Below are positions 25,801 to 32,928 of a stretch of 64,000 nucleotides of DNA, one piece after another. The stretch is taken from assembly GCF_040702505.1 (NCBI RefSeq), contig NZ_JBFBLC010000007.1, positions 62,001-126,000 of the forward strand, given 5' to 3'. The DNA comes from Terrabacter sp040702505 (GTDB lineage: Bacteria; Actinomycetota; Actinomycetes; Actinomycetales; Dermatophilaceae). Below the pieces are notes generated by a model. That model worked only from the letters and a program-made list of their open reading frames with translations, was not told the origin of the DNA and searched no databases. Positions within the stretch are counted from its first letter, which is position 1. Every line of letters starts with the position of its first letter. The translations under genes were made by a program, and so were the position numbers.

Positions 25801-25847
25801 CCGACGCGGTGCTCTACGACTCGGAAGGAGCCAAGCGAGATGGCTGA
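22824..25847 (+). CDS. soxA: Sarcosine oxidase alpha subunit
   Basis: A 1007-residue subunit that binds NAD and folate. Domains in order: an N-terminal ferredoxin-like SoxA domain (about 1-110, with PIEVVVDGTPVTGFAGDTVASALVANG and YRRRPRGILSAGVEEPNAF); an NAD/FAD-binding domain starting DVAVVGAGPAGLAAAREAAATGARVVLFEQ (about 124-153); and a C-terminal GcvT-like folate-binding domain (about 610-1000, with VAFMDATTLGKIEIRGADAGEFLNRIYTN and YGTETMHVLRAEKAYPIVGQDTDG). The GcvT part channels formaldehyde onto THF. It overlaps the start of soxG by 8 bases. The length matches known SoxA (about 965-1000). Confidence 0.95.
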   Translation: MGANQPQRLESGGTIDRSTPIEVVVDGTPVTGFAGDTVASALVANGRLRVGDSIYRRRPRGILSAGVEEPNAFVLVKGEHDESMLPATTLELVPGLDLKLLDGIGVLDQRPDPAEYDKMHVHADVAVVGAGPAGLAAAREAAATGARVVLFEQDFRLGGSLVSQPDALVDGERAESWVEHVAAELEAAPEVTVLTRTTAFGSYDNNYLIAVEKRAEHLTAQARDGVSRQRVWHVTARQVVLATGAFERPIVFADNDVPGVMLASAVSAYIGRYAAVPGRDAVVFTTNDSGYATAHALLQAGARVQVVDARDEGASEAVAAAASAAGIAVRTGSAVIGVDGEEAVEAVWLAQLDDEGNRVGAPERVACDLVAVSGGWTPNVSLHSQRQGALHWDDDLAGFVPTAPVAAQHLAGAVRGTYWTEGCLVEGGAAGRAAAAAAGFEPDDDSGASPLDVGAVDEERVARAGRTRQLWLVEGRDGSYATHFVDPQRDNTAADVLRATGAGMRSVEHVKRYTSISTGVDQGKIGAVNAIGLLTRVLTGDDARAIPPGQPGQDEGALGAGSPRDGIRNAGAANPTPGTIGNTTFRAPFTPVAFVALAGRSRGELFDAARTTPIHPWHVEHGALFEDVGQWKRPWYYPRPGEDMDAAVARECRAAREGVAFMDATTLGKIEIRGADAGEFLNRIYTNAFKTLGVGKARYGVMCKPDGMVFDDGVVLRLEEDRYFATTTTGGAARVLEWLEEWSQTEWPDLDVVCTSVTEQWATIAVVGPKSREVIARMAPGLDVSKEGFGFMEFRETELASGIPARICRITFSGELAFEINVPTWYGLKVWEDVAEAGADLDITPYGTETMHVLRAEKAYPIVGQDTDGTVAPQDLGMDWIVSKTKDFIGNRSYSRASHHAEGRKQLVSVLPVDRSLRLPEGAQLVERDALGDYTGEGLPGKPIPMLGHVTSSYHSQALGRSFGLALVKGGRDRIGQTLIASFSGRFAEVEVADAVLYDSEGAKRDG

Positions 25848-26550
25848 CAGCACACTGACCATGGACGAGCGCGACACGGAGGCCGGCGGTTCGCTGGGCG
25901 GAGGTTCCTCGATCGGCGGTTCCTCCCCCGGCGTCGCCGCGGCGCGGGCGCGGGTCCTCGCCCACCGGCGCAGTCCGGCCCACGACCTCGTGGACGAGAT
26001 GCGTGCCGGCTCTGGGGAGGCGGTGCAGCTGCGCGAGGTGCCGTTCCTGACCCAGGTCGCGGTGCGCGCGTCGTCGGGCAGCCGCACGGCGCAGGCCCTC
26101 GGCGCCGCTCTCGGGCTCTCCCTCCCGACCCGGGCGGGCGAGGTCGCCGGCGCTGCGGACGGGAACGGGGTCGCCGTCCTGTGGCTCTCGCCGGACGAGA
26201 TGCTCGCCGTCGGTCCCGACGAGGCCGACAGCGGCGTCTCCCCGGAGGTGTGGGTGGGCGAGCTGGCCGAGGCCGTGGCCGGCGAGCCGGGGCAGGTCGT
26301 GGACGTGTCCGCGAACCGCACGACCCTCGAGCTCTCCGGGCCGCGCGCGCTCTCGGTGCTGCAGAAGAGCTGCGAGCTCGACCTGCACCCCCGGGCCTTT
26401 GCGGTCGGACAGGCCGTCGCGACGCTCCTCGACTCGACCGGCGTCATCCTGTGGCGCACGGGCGAGGAGACCTGGCGGGTCCTGCCCCGGGCCTCGTTCG
26501 CCACCCACGTGGTGCGCTGGCTCCTCGACGGGATGCGCGAGTACCGCTGA
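25840..26550 (+). CDS. soxG: Sarcosine oxidase gamma subunit
   Basis: A 236-residue subunit with a GcvT-like fold. Residues 10-35 are an extra Gly/Ser-rich linker; the core has RSPAHDLVDEM, VAVLWLSPDEMLAVGPDE, VVDVSANRTTLELSGPRALSVLQKSCELDLHPRAF and FATHVVRWLLDGMREYR, which fit SoxG. GGAAGGAGCC upstream lies in the soxA tail and the genes overlap by 8 bases. It completes the four-subunit oxidase. The sdaA start codon overlaps this stop (TGATG). Confidence 0.93.
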   Translation: MADSTLTMDERDTEAGGSLGGGSSIGGSSPGVAAARARVLAHRRSPAHDLVDEMRAGSGEAVQLREVPFLTQVAVRASSGSRTAQALGAALGLSLPTRAGEVAGAADGNGVAVLWLSPDEMLAVGPDEADSGVSPEVWVGELAEAVAGEPGQVVDVSANRTTLELSGPRALSVLQKSCELDLHPRAFAVGQAVATLLDSTGVILWRTGEETWRVLPRASFATHVVRWLLDGMREYR

Positions 26551-27953
26551 TGGCTCTCAGCGCCCTCGACCTGTTCTCCGTGGGGATCGGCCCGTCCTCC
26601 TCCCACACGGTCGGCCCGATGCGGGCAGCCCGGCGGTTCGCCGCCGGGCTGGCCGAGTCGGGGCTGCTCGACCGCACGGCGCGGGTCGAGGCCCAGCTCT
26701 ACGGCTCGCTCGGGGCCACGGGCCACGGCCACGGGTCCGACCGTGCGGTCGTGCTGGGCCTGGAGGGTGAGGACCCCGAGACCGTCGACACCGCGCACGC
26801 CGTCGAGCGGGTCGAGGCGGTCCGTGCCGACCGCAAGATCGCCCTCAACGGCGATCACCGCATCGGCTTCGACCCGGACACCGACCTGGTCATGCACCGC
26901 CGCAAGGCGCTGCCCGCCCACCCGAACGGCATGACCTTCGAGGCCTTCGACGACACCGGCCGGTCACTGCGCGAGCGCACCTTCTACTCCGTCGGCGGCG
27001 GCTTCGTCGTCGACGAGCAGGCGGTCGGCGCCGACCGCGTCGTCGTCGACGAGACACCGGTGCCCCACCCCTTCACGACCGGGGCCGAGCTGCTGGCGCG
27101 CTGCCGGGAGTCGGGGCTGTCGATCGCCGGCGTCATGATGGCCAACGAGCGCTCGTGGCGGCCCGAGAGCGAGGTTCGCGCGCGGCTGCTGCACCTGTGG
27201 GACGTCATGCAGGAGTGCGTGGAGAGCGGCTGCACCCGCGCCGAGCAGACCCTGCCCGGCGGGCTCAAGGTGCGGCGGCGTGCGCCCGAGCTCCGCGAGC
27301 GGCTGCGCCAGCAGGAGGCCGACGCGCTGCGTCGTGAGGGGACTGGCGGCCGTGACCCGCTGTGGGCCATGGAGTGGGTCAACCTCTACGCGCTCGCGGT
27401 CAACGAGGAGAACGCCTCGGGCGGCCGCATCGTCACCGCGCCGACCAACGGGGCGGCCGGCGTCATCCCGGCTGTGCTGCACTTCTACACCCGCTTCGTC
27501 GACGGGGCTGACGACGACGGCGTCGTCGAGTTCCTCCTCACCGCGGCTGCCGTCGGCATCCTCTTCAAGCTCGGTGCCTCGATCTCGGGCGCCGAGGTGG
27601 GGTGCCAGGGCGAGGTCGGGTCGGCCTGCTCCATGGCCGCAGCCGGCCTGTGTGCCGTGCTCGGCGGCACCCCGGAGCAGGTCGAGAACGCCGCGGAGAT
27701 CGGCATCGAGCACAACCTCGGACTCACCTGCGATCCGGTCGGGGGACTGGTGCAGATCCCGTGCATCGAGCGCAACGCGATCGCGTCGGTCAAGGCCGTC
27801 AACGCCGCCCGGCTCGCCCGGCAGGGCGACGGGGAGCACCGGGTGAGCCTGGACCAGGCCATCAAGACGATGCGCGAGACCGGCGCCGACATGAAGATCA
27901 AGTACAAGGAGACGTCGCGAGGTGGCCTCGCCGTCAACGTCATCGAGTGTTGA
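26550..27953 (+). CDS. sdaA: L-serine dehydratase, iron-sulfur type, single chain
   Basis: A 467-residue enzyme deaminating L-serine to pyruvate and ammonia (EC 4.3.1.17). The N-terminal beta domain starts with SALDLFSVGIGPSSSHTVGPMRAARRF. The C-terminal alpha domain has NEENASGGRIVTAPTNGAAGVIPAVL, GCQGEVGSACSMAAAGL (cysteines for the 4Fe-4S cluster) and GLTCDPVGGLVQIPCIERNA. Both domains are in one chain, as in E. coli SdaA. It overlaps soxG by one base and completes the route from sarcosine through glycine and serine to pyruvate. Confidence 0.95.
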   Translation: MALSALDLFSVGIGPSSSHTVGPMRAARRFAAGLAESGLLDRTARVEAQLYGSLGATGHGHGSDRAVVLGLEGEDPETVDTAHAVERVEAVRADRKIALNGDHRIGFDPDTDLVMHRRKALPAHPNGMTFEAFDDTGRSLRERTFYSVGGGFVVDEQAVGADRVVVDETPVPHPFTTGAELLARCRESGLSIAGVMMANERSWRPESEVRARLLHLWDVMQECVESGCTRAEQTLPGGLKVRRRAPELRERLRQQEADALRREGTGGRDPLWAMEWVNLYALAVNEENASGGRIVTAPTNGAAGVIPAVLHFYTRFVDGADDDGVVEFLLTAAAVGILFKLGASISGAEVGCQGEVGSACSMAAAGLCAVLGGTPEQVENAAEIGIEHNLGLTCDPVGGLVQIPCIERNAIASVKAVNAARLARQGDGEHRVSLDQAIKTMRETGADMKIKYKETSRGGLAVNVIEC

Positions 27954-28004
27954 GGCGGCGTCACGACGCCGACTGTCGAGCTACGCACAGAGAGGTGCAT
28001 CGGG

Positions 28005-28052
28005 ATGAGCAGTGGGATGGGCAGTGGGATGAGCAGTGGGATGAGCACAGCG
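28005..28052 (+). repeat. 12-bp tandem repeat at the start codon of purU
   Basis: ATGAGCAGTGGG, ATGGGCAGTGGG, ATGAGCAGTGGG and a diverged fourth unit ATGAGCACAGCG. Each unit begins with an in-frame ATG, so the array encodes MSSG-MGSG-MSSG-MSTA and provides four possible starts. Confidence 0.85.
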
Positions 28053-28922
28053 GGTCCATCGGCCGGGGCGGGCTACGTGCTGACGCTCGACTGCCCGGAG
28101 GCTCCGGGCCTCGTCCACGCCGTCACCGGCTTCCTGCTCGAGCACCACGGTGACATCCGCGAGCTCAAGCAGTTCGACGACAACCGGGGCGGCCACTTCT
28201 TCCTCCGGGTGCACTTCGCCATCGCCGAGGACCAGGAGGACCCTGGCGTTGACGCCCTCCGCGCGGCGTTCGCGGTCCTGGCGACACGGCATACGATGCG
28301 CTTCGAGCTGCGGGAGGCCTCGGCGAAGCGGCGGGTCCTCGTCATGGTCTCGAAGTTCGCGCACTGTCTCAACGACCTGCTCTTCCGGTCGCGGATCGGC
28401 GAGCTGCCGGCCGAGATCGTGGCGGTGGTCTCGAACCACCCCGACCACCGGGCGCTCGTGGAGTGGCACGGCATCCCGTTCTTCCACGTGCCGGTCACCG
28501 CCGCGACCAAACCCGGGGCGGAGGCGCGGCTGCTCGAGCTCGTCGACCGGTTCGAGGTCGAGCTCGTCGTGCTCGCGCGCTACATGCAGATCCTCAGCGA
28601 CGACCTGACGACCCAGCTGACCGGCCGGGCGATCAACATCCACCACTCGTTCCTGCCGAGCTTCAAGGGTGCCAAGCCCTACCACCAGGCCTGGGAGCGC
28701 GGGGTCAAGACGGTCGGCGCGACGGCGCACTACGTCAGCAGCGAGCTCGACGAGGGGCCGATCATCTCGCAGCAGGTACGCGAGGTCGACCACTCCTTCG
28801 GGCCCGAGGACCTCGTCGCGGCCGGCCGCGACACCGAGTGCCGGGCACTGTCGAACGCCGTCAAGTGGCACTGCGAGGGCCGCGTCGTCCTCCATGGGAA
28901 CCGCACCGTCGTCCTGCTCTGA
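28005..28922 (+). CDS. purU: Formyltetrahydrofolate deformylase
   Basis: A 305-residue enzyme hydrolysing 10-formyl-THF to formate and THF (EC 3.5.1.10). An N-terminal ACT domain (about residues 24-100, with YVLTLDCPEAPGLVHAVTGFLLEHHGDIRELKQFDD) precedes a formyltransferase-like domain (about 110-305) with VVSNHPDHRALVEWHGIPFFHVPVT and INIHHSFLPSFKGAKPYHQAW; the Asn-His pair and Asp in ELDEGPIISQQ are catalytic. In this operon it regenerates free THF for sarcosine oxidase, so one-carbon units leave as formate. The start has AGAGGTG about 9 bases upstream; the 12-bp repeat gives three further in-frame ATG codons. Confidence 0.93.
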   Translation: MSSGMGSGMSSGMSTAGPSAGAGYVLTLDCPEAPGLVHAVTGFLLEHHGDIRELKQFDDNRGGHFFLRVHFAIAEDQEDPGVDALRAAFAVLATRHTMRFELREASAKRRVLVMVSKFAHCLNDLLFRSRIGELPAEIVAVVSNHPDHRALVEWHGIPFFHVPVTAATKPGAEARLLELVDRFEVELVVLARYMQILSDDLTTQLTGRAINIHHSFLPSFKGAKPYHQAWERGVKTVGATAHYVSSELDEGPIISQQVREVDHSFGPEDLVAAGRDTECRALSNAVKWHCEGRVVLHGNRTVVLL

Positions 28923-28941
28923 GCAGACCACCATCGAGCAG

Positions 28942-28960
28942 CCGCCGGAACGACCGGCGG
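28942..28960. terminator. Hairpin between convergent purU and LacI genes
   Basis: A perfect 7-bp stem, CCGCCGG-AACGA-CCGGCGG, in the 78-base gap between purU (ends 28922) and the LacI-family gene (ends 29001). It could act in both directions. Confidence 0.5.
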
Positions 28961-29000
28961 GTGGCGGGCCGGGATGGCCAGGGCGAGAAGGAGGCTCAGG

Positions 29001-30056
29001 TCATGGCTGGACCGGGCTGGACTCACCGACGACGAGCTCGGGTTGGATCCGTATGGTCTGCGAGATGGAGTCCGGGGCGTCCGAGATCAGGTCGAGGACC
29101 GTTCGGCCGATCTCCTCCACCGGTTGCCGGACGGTCGTGAGGCTTGGCTGCGCGAAGCGGGCAACGCCGATGCCGTCGAAGCCGATCACACGGAAGTGCT
29201 CGGGAACCCTGTACCCACGGTGATGCAGGCGGGCCATGACACCCAGGGCGATGATGTCGGCTGCGGCGACGATGGTTCCGCTGGTGTGGCCGTCCTCGAG
29301 GAGCAGATCAACCGCTTCCTGTCCCCAACCGAAGTCGAACTCGCCCAGGTAGGCAGGGCTGCCGGGGAAGTCGCGGTCGAAGTGCTCGTAGCGCTCGTGT
29401 CCGGTGGACGACACCGCGCGTGCACCGACGTAGATCACGGGCCCGTCGACCGTGGCGACGTTCTGCCTGACATGGTCCCCGATCAGCTCCATGCCGTACG
29501 CGTTGTCGCAGCCGACGAAGTGGACGTCGGCATCGACAACCTGGCGGTCCAGCTGAATCGTCCGCGTGGCCTGCGACGCGCGCCGCACGGAGTCCGCGCT
29601 GTCCGTCTCGTGACAGGGGATCATCACGATGGCATCGACCTGTCGACCGAGGAATGACTCCACCCCTCGGCGCTCGACCCCGAGGTCGCCGCACGTGCTG
29701 AAGACCAGCATGTCCGTCGTCGAGCCCTTGAACGCCGTGGAGAGGTGCTGAGCCAAGGATGAGAAGAACGGGTTGTCGAGGTCAGGGACGAGAAGGCCCA
29801 CGGTGGACGTGCGGCCTTTGCGCAGTGCCCGACCCACGAGATTGACCTGGTAGCCGAGGTCAGCGGCCGCGCCGAGCACGGCCTCACGCAGGGACTCTGC
29901 GACGGGGCGCGACTCACTGATGACACGTGACACCGTGGCAACGGACACGCCGGCGCGTGCCGCCACGTCGGCCATCGTCACAGGACGAGTCGAGTTCTCT
30001 TGCCCGACAGGCGGATTGGCGACCGCATCGTCGTCGTTACGCAATTGTGACCTCAC
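29001..30056 (-). CDS. LacI family transcriptional regulator
   Basis: A 351-residue repressor. The LacI helix-turn-helix and hinge lie at about residues 26-80 (TMADVAARAGVSVATVSRVISESRPVAESLREAVLGAAADLGYQVNLVGRALRKG). The periplasmic-binding-protein-like effector domain follows (about 83-345; TVGLLVPDLDNPFFSSLAQHL near its start and GTIVAAADIIALGVMARLHHRGYRVPEHFRVIGFDG further on). The annotated start is GTG 30056, without a clear RBS; an internal GTG/ATG pair just before MADVAARAG is an alternative, so the 25-residue N-terminal extension is uncertain. It diverges from an ABC transporter operon with an 18-bp palindrome between, and probably represses that operon. Confidence 0.92.
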   Translation of the reverse strand: MRSQLRNDDDAVANPPVGQENSTRPVTMADVAARAGVSVATVSRVISESRPVAESLREAVLGAAADLGYQVNLVGRALRKGRTSTVGLLVPDLDNPFFSSLAQHLSTAFKGSTTDMLVFSTCGDLGVERRGVESFLGRQVDAIVMIPCHETDSADSVRRASQATRTIQLDRQVVDADVHFVGCDNAYGMELIGDHVRQNVATVDGPVIYVGARAVSSTGHERYEHFDRDFPGSPAYLGEFDFGWGQEAVDLLLEDGHTSGTIVAAADIIALGVMARLHHRGYRVPEHFRVIGFDGIGVARFAQPSLTTVRQPVEEIGRTVLDLISDAPDSISQTIRIQPELVVGESSPVQP

Positions 30057-30089
30057 TGGTGGGGGCGATGCCTGTACCTTACTCGCATC

Positions 30090-30107
30090 TCGGTAATCGA
30101 TTGCCGA
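30090..30107. promoter_or_regulatory. LacI-type operator
   Basis: TCGGTAATCGATTGCCGA is an 18-bp palindrome with one mismatched pair and a central CG, which is the usual form of LacI-family operators. It lies between the divergent regulator and the substrate-binding protein gene, 21 bases before the latter's ATG. Confidence 0.8.
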
Positions 30108-30127
30108 AGCTCAATGAGGAGGCCAGC

Positions 30128-31108
30128 ATGACAAAGATGTCTACGTCCCGAGCGCGTTCCCTGCTCGCGATCACCGGTATCGCTGCTCTTGCCGCGACGT
30201 CCGCCTGCAGCACCGGAAACGAGCCGGCGGCCGCAGGTGGGGCCGGTTCGAGCGCCAGTGCAGGTGGCAAGTGCGTCATCGGCATGACGCAGATCAACCA
30301 GACCGCGGCGTTCTTCACCCAGATGAACGAGGGCGCGCAGGAAGCGGCCAAGGCGATCGGCTGCGACCTCACCATCGCCAACGCCAACAACGACTCGTCG
30401 AAGCAGAACAGTGACATCGAGAACTTCGTCACGCAGAACGTCACCGGCCTGATCGTCGTGGCGATCGATGTCAACGGCGTTGTCCCCGCGGTCAAGGCGG
30501 CGCGCGAGCGAGGCATCAAGGTCGTCGCGATCGACGCCAAGCTCGCCGAAGGGACGGTGGACACGTTCGTTGGCGTGGACAACGAGAAGGCGGGCAACGA
30601 GGCCGCCAAGTGGATGATCGACAAGGGCCTGGTCAAGGGCAAGAAGTACGGCGTCGTCGATGCCAAGAACTCCTTCATCCAGAACCAGCGTGAAGACAGC
30701 TTCCGCAAGGCCATCGACACGGCCGGAGCGACCTACACGCAGAGCGTCAGCGGCGACAACGTCCAGGAGAAGGCAGCCACCGCGGCGCAGAACCTCGTCA
30801 CGGCCCAACCAGGCCTCGACTTCGTCTACACCACGGGCGAGCCGGCGACTGTCGGAGCCGTCAGCGCTCTGGGCAGCAACAGCAGCACGAAGATCGTCGG
30901 CTGGGACCTGACCCGCGAGGTGATCTCCGGGATCGACAGTGGCGCCGTGACGGCCGTGATCCAGCAGGACCCCAAGACAGAGGGCAAGGAGGCCGTCAAG
31001 GAGATCAAGGCCGTCCTCGGTGGGGCTTCCGCCAAGGGCTTCATCGACGTGCCGATCACGATCGTCACCAAGGCGAACGTCGACCCGTACCGCAAGGTCT
31101 TCCCCTGA
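30128..31108 (+). CDS. Ribose-type ABC transporter substrate-binding lipoprotein
   Basis: A 326-residue secreted lipoprotein. A basic N-terminus and hydrophobic helix end in the lipobox LAATSAC, with the lipidated Cys at about residue 27. The mature part is a type-I periplasmic binding fold (RbsB/sugar class): CVIGMTQINQTAAFFTQMNEGAQEAAK, VTGLIVVAIDVNGVVPAVKAARERGIKVVAIDA and VQEKAATAAQNLVTAQPGLDFVYTTGEP. It likely captures a sugar or nucleoside outside the cell. GAGGAGG stands 5-6 bases before the ATG. It is the first gene of the LacI-controlled operon, followed by one ATPase and one permease gene. Confidence 0.92.
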   Translation: MTKMSTSRARSLLAITGIAALAATSACSTGNEPAAAGGAGSSASAGGKCVIGMTQINQTAAFFTQMNEGAQEAAKAIGCDLTIANANNDSSKQNSDIENFVTQNVTGLIVVAIDVNGVVPAVKAARERGIKVVAIDAKLAEGTVDTFVGVDNEKAGNEAAKWMIDKGLVKGKKYGVVDAKNSFIQNQREDSFRKAIDTAGATYTQSVSGDNVQEKAATAAQNLVTAQPGLDFVYTTGEPATVGAVSALGSNSSTKIVGWDLTREVISGIDSGAVTAVIQQDPKTEGKEAVKEIKAVLGGASAKGFIDVPITIVTKANVDPYRKVFP

Positions 31109-31157
31109 TCGGCGGCCCGGACATGTCACGCACAGCAGGAGAGAAGGACCGTCCTCG

Positions 31158-31928
31158 ATGAGCACCAGCCCAGTTACTACCCCAGGGAGCGCGCACGGCA
31201 CTCCTCCACGTGTCGAGATGCGTGGCATCCGCAAGTCATACGGTGCTCTGGACGTGCTGAGGGGCGTGGACCTCTCCATTGCGCGCGGGGAGGTCATCGG
31301 CCTCGTCGGAGACAACGGCGCCGGCAAGTCGACCCTGATGAAGATGCTCGCCGGCGCGGAGACACCAGACCGAGGCGAGATCCTCGTCGACGGGCTCGCG
31401 ATGACAGGGACGGGTCCCCGAGCGGCGCGAGCCCACGGCATCGAGATGGTGTACCAGGACCTGGCGCTGTGCGACCACCTCGACGTCACGGCCAACCTGT
31501 TCCTCGGGCGGGAGCAGTACCACCCCGTCACCCGACGGCTCGACACCGACCGGATGCACGACGAGGCCGCTGAGGAGCTGAAGAAGCTCCACATCCGCAT
31601 CACCAACACCCGACAGGACGTGGGCAACATGTCCGGCGGGCAGCGGCAGGCGATCGCCATCGCTCGCGCGGTGACCTTCGACCCGAAGGTCCTCGTGCTC
31701 GACGAGCCGACGGCGGCACTCGCCGCCAAGGAGGTCGAGATGGTCCTGCAGCTCATCAAGGACGTCTCGGCCCGAGGCGTCTCCGTGGTTCTCATCACTC
31801 ACCGGTTGCAGGACCTCTTCGAAGTGGCCGACCGCTTCGTCGTGCTCTACGAGGGCACCATCCACCAGCAGCTCGACCCGGCGAAGACCGACCTCGGCGG
31901 TCTCGTCACCGCGATGATGGGAAAGTGA
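31158..31928 (+). CDS. Sugar-type ABC transporter ATP-binding protein (single domain)
   Basis: A 256-residue ATPase with one nucleotide-binding domain. Walker A is GDNGAGKST, the signature is MSGGQRQAIAIARAV, Walker B is VLVLDEPTA, and the H-loop lies in LITHRL. The sequence resembles the ribose/xylose group (RbsA/XylG-like: MRGIRKSYGALDVLRGVDLSIARGEVIGLVGDNGAG), but classical RbsA has two such domains in about 500 residues, so this is a half-size type that must dimerise. A GGAGAGAAGGA RBS stands upstream. The permease gene starts 7 bases after the stop. Confidence 0.93.
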   Translation: MSTSPVTTPGSAHGTPPRVEMRGIRKSYGALDVLRGVDLSIARGEVIGLVGDNGAGKSTLMKMLAGAETPDRGEILVDGLAMTGTGPRAARAHGIEMVYQDLALCDHLDVTANLFLGREQYHPVTRRLDTDRMHDEAAEELKKLHIRITNTRQDVGNMSGGQRQAIAIARAVTFDPKVLVLDEPTAALAAKEVEMVLQLIKDVSARGVSVVLITHRLQDLFEVADRFVVLYEGTIHQQLDPAKTDLGGLVTAMMGK

Positions 31929-31935
31929 CACGTCC

Positions 31936-32928
31936 GTGACCACGATCACCAAGACCGCCCGGCTGTCCCGTGGCGCCCGCACCGAGTTCATCGGTCGACA
32001 CTTCGGAGTGCTGTCCATCTCCGTCGTCTTCGCGGTGCTGTTCCTCTTCTTCAGCGCCCGCGCCGACGCGTTCCTGACCGGTGAGAACCTCGTCAACATC
32101 GCTCGGCAGATCGCCCCCACAGTGGTGGTCGCCATGGGCATGACCTACGTGATCACGACCGGTGCGATCGACCTGTCGGTCGGATCCATCGTGGGTCTGA
32201 CCGCGTCGGCGCTCGCGATCTTCGCCAAGTCCGGGAACCCGATCGTCGCGCTGCTCCTGACCCTGCTCATCGGCGGAGTCATCGGCGCGATCAACGGCGC
32301 CCTCACCGCATACGGCCGGCTGCAGTCGTTCATCGTGACGCTGGCGGCGCTCACCGCGGTGCGCGGTATCGCGCTGCTCATCACGCAGGGCTACAGCACC
32401 CCGATCGACTCGACGGTCCTGCTGCCCATCGGGAACGGCAAGCTGCTGGGCCTCTACACCCCGACGTGGATCGCGATCGCGATCGTCGTCATCGCCTGGT
32501 ACGTCTTCACGCGCACGCGCTTCGGGCGCTACGTGACGGCGGTTGGCTCGAACGCCGAGTCGTTGCGGCGTTCCGGCGTGGACATCCGACGAATCCAGAT
32601 GGCGGTGCTCGTCATCACCGGGATCCTCGCGGCAGGTGCCGGCATCATCACGGCCACCAGGCTCGGCAGTGGCTCGTCCAACTCCGGCACCGCGTTCGAG
32701 CTCGAGGTCATCACCGCTGTCGTGCTCGGCGGCACCAGCCTGATGGGTGGACGTGGTTCGATCCTCGGGTCCGCGATCGGCGCACTCACGCTCGGCATCA
32801 TCAGCAACGGTCTCGTCCTGCTCAAGGTCGACGTCTACTGGGTGCCGATCGTCCAGGGCATCATCCTCATCGTCGCCATCTTCCTCAACAGCAAGCTCTT
32901 CGGTCGACTCGTGAGGTCACGCCGATGA
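31936..32928 (+). CDS. Ribose-type ABC transporter permease
   Basis: A 330-residue membrane protein of the RbsC/BPD_transp_2 family. About 8-10 hydrophobic helices are visible, and the family motifs GMTYVITTGAIDLSVGSIVGL, GRYVTAVGSNAESLRRSGVDIRR and AVVLGGTSLMGGRGSILGSAIGAL are intact. The start is GTG. Only one permease gene is present, so it should form a homodimer with the single-domain ATPase. The stop overlaps the ATG of the phosphotriesterase-like gene (ATGA), which ties import directly to the catabolic genes. Confidence 0.93.
   Translation: MTTITKTARLSRGARTEFIGRHFGVLSISVVFAVLFLFFSARADAFLTGENLVNIARQIAPTVVVAMGMTYVITTGAIDLSVGSIVGLTASALAIFAKSGNPIVALLLTLLIGGVIGAINGALTAYGRLQSFIVTLAALTAVRGIALLITQGYSTPIDSTVLLPIGNGKLLGLYTPTWIAIAIVVIAWYVFTRTRFGRYVTAVGSNAESLRRSGVDIRRIQMAVLVITGILAAGAGIITATRLGSGSSNSGTAFELEVITAVVLGGTSLMGGRGSILGSAIGALTLGIISNGLVLLKVDVYWVPIVQGIILIVAIFLNSKLFGRLVRSRR

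Noticed and set aside
23013..26921. A long open frame on the minus strand opposite soxA, soxG and sdaA
   Set aside because: It has no RBS and no recognisable domain, and it spans three well-supported genes on the other strand.
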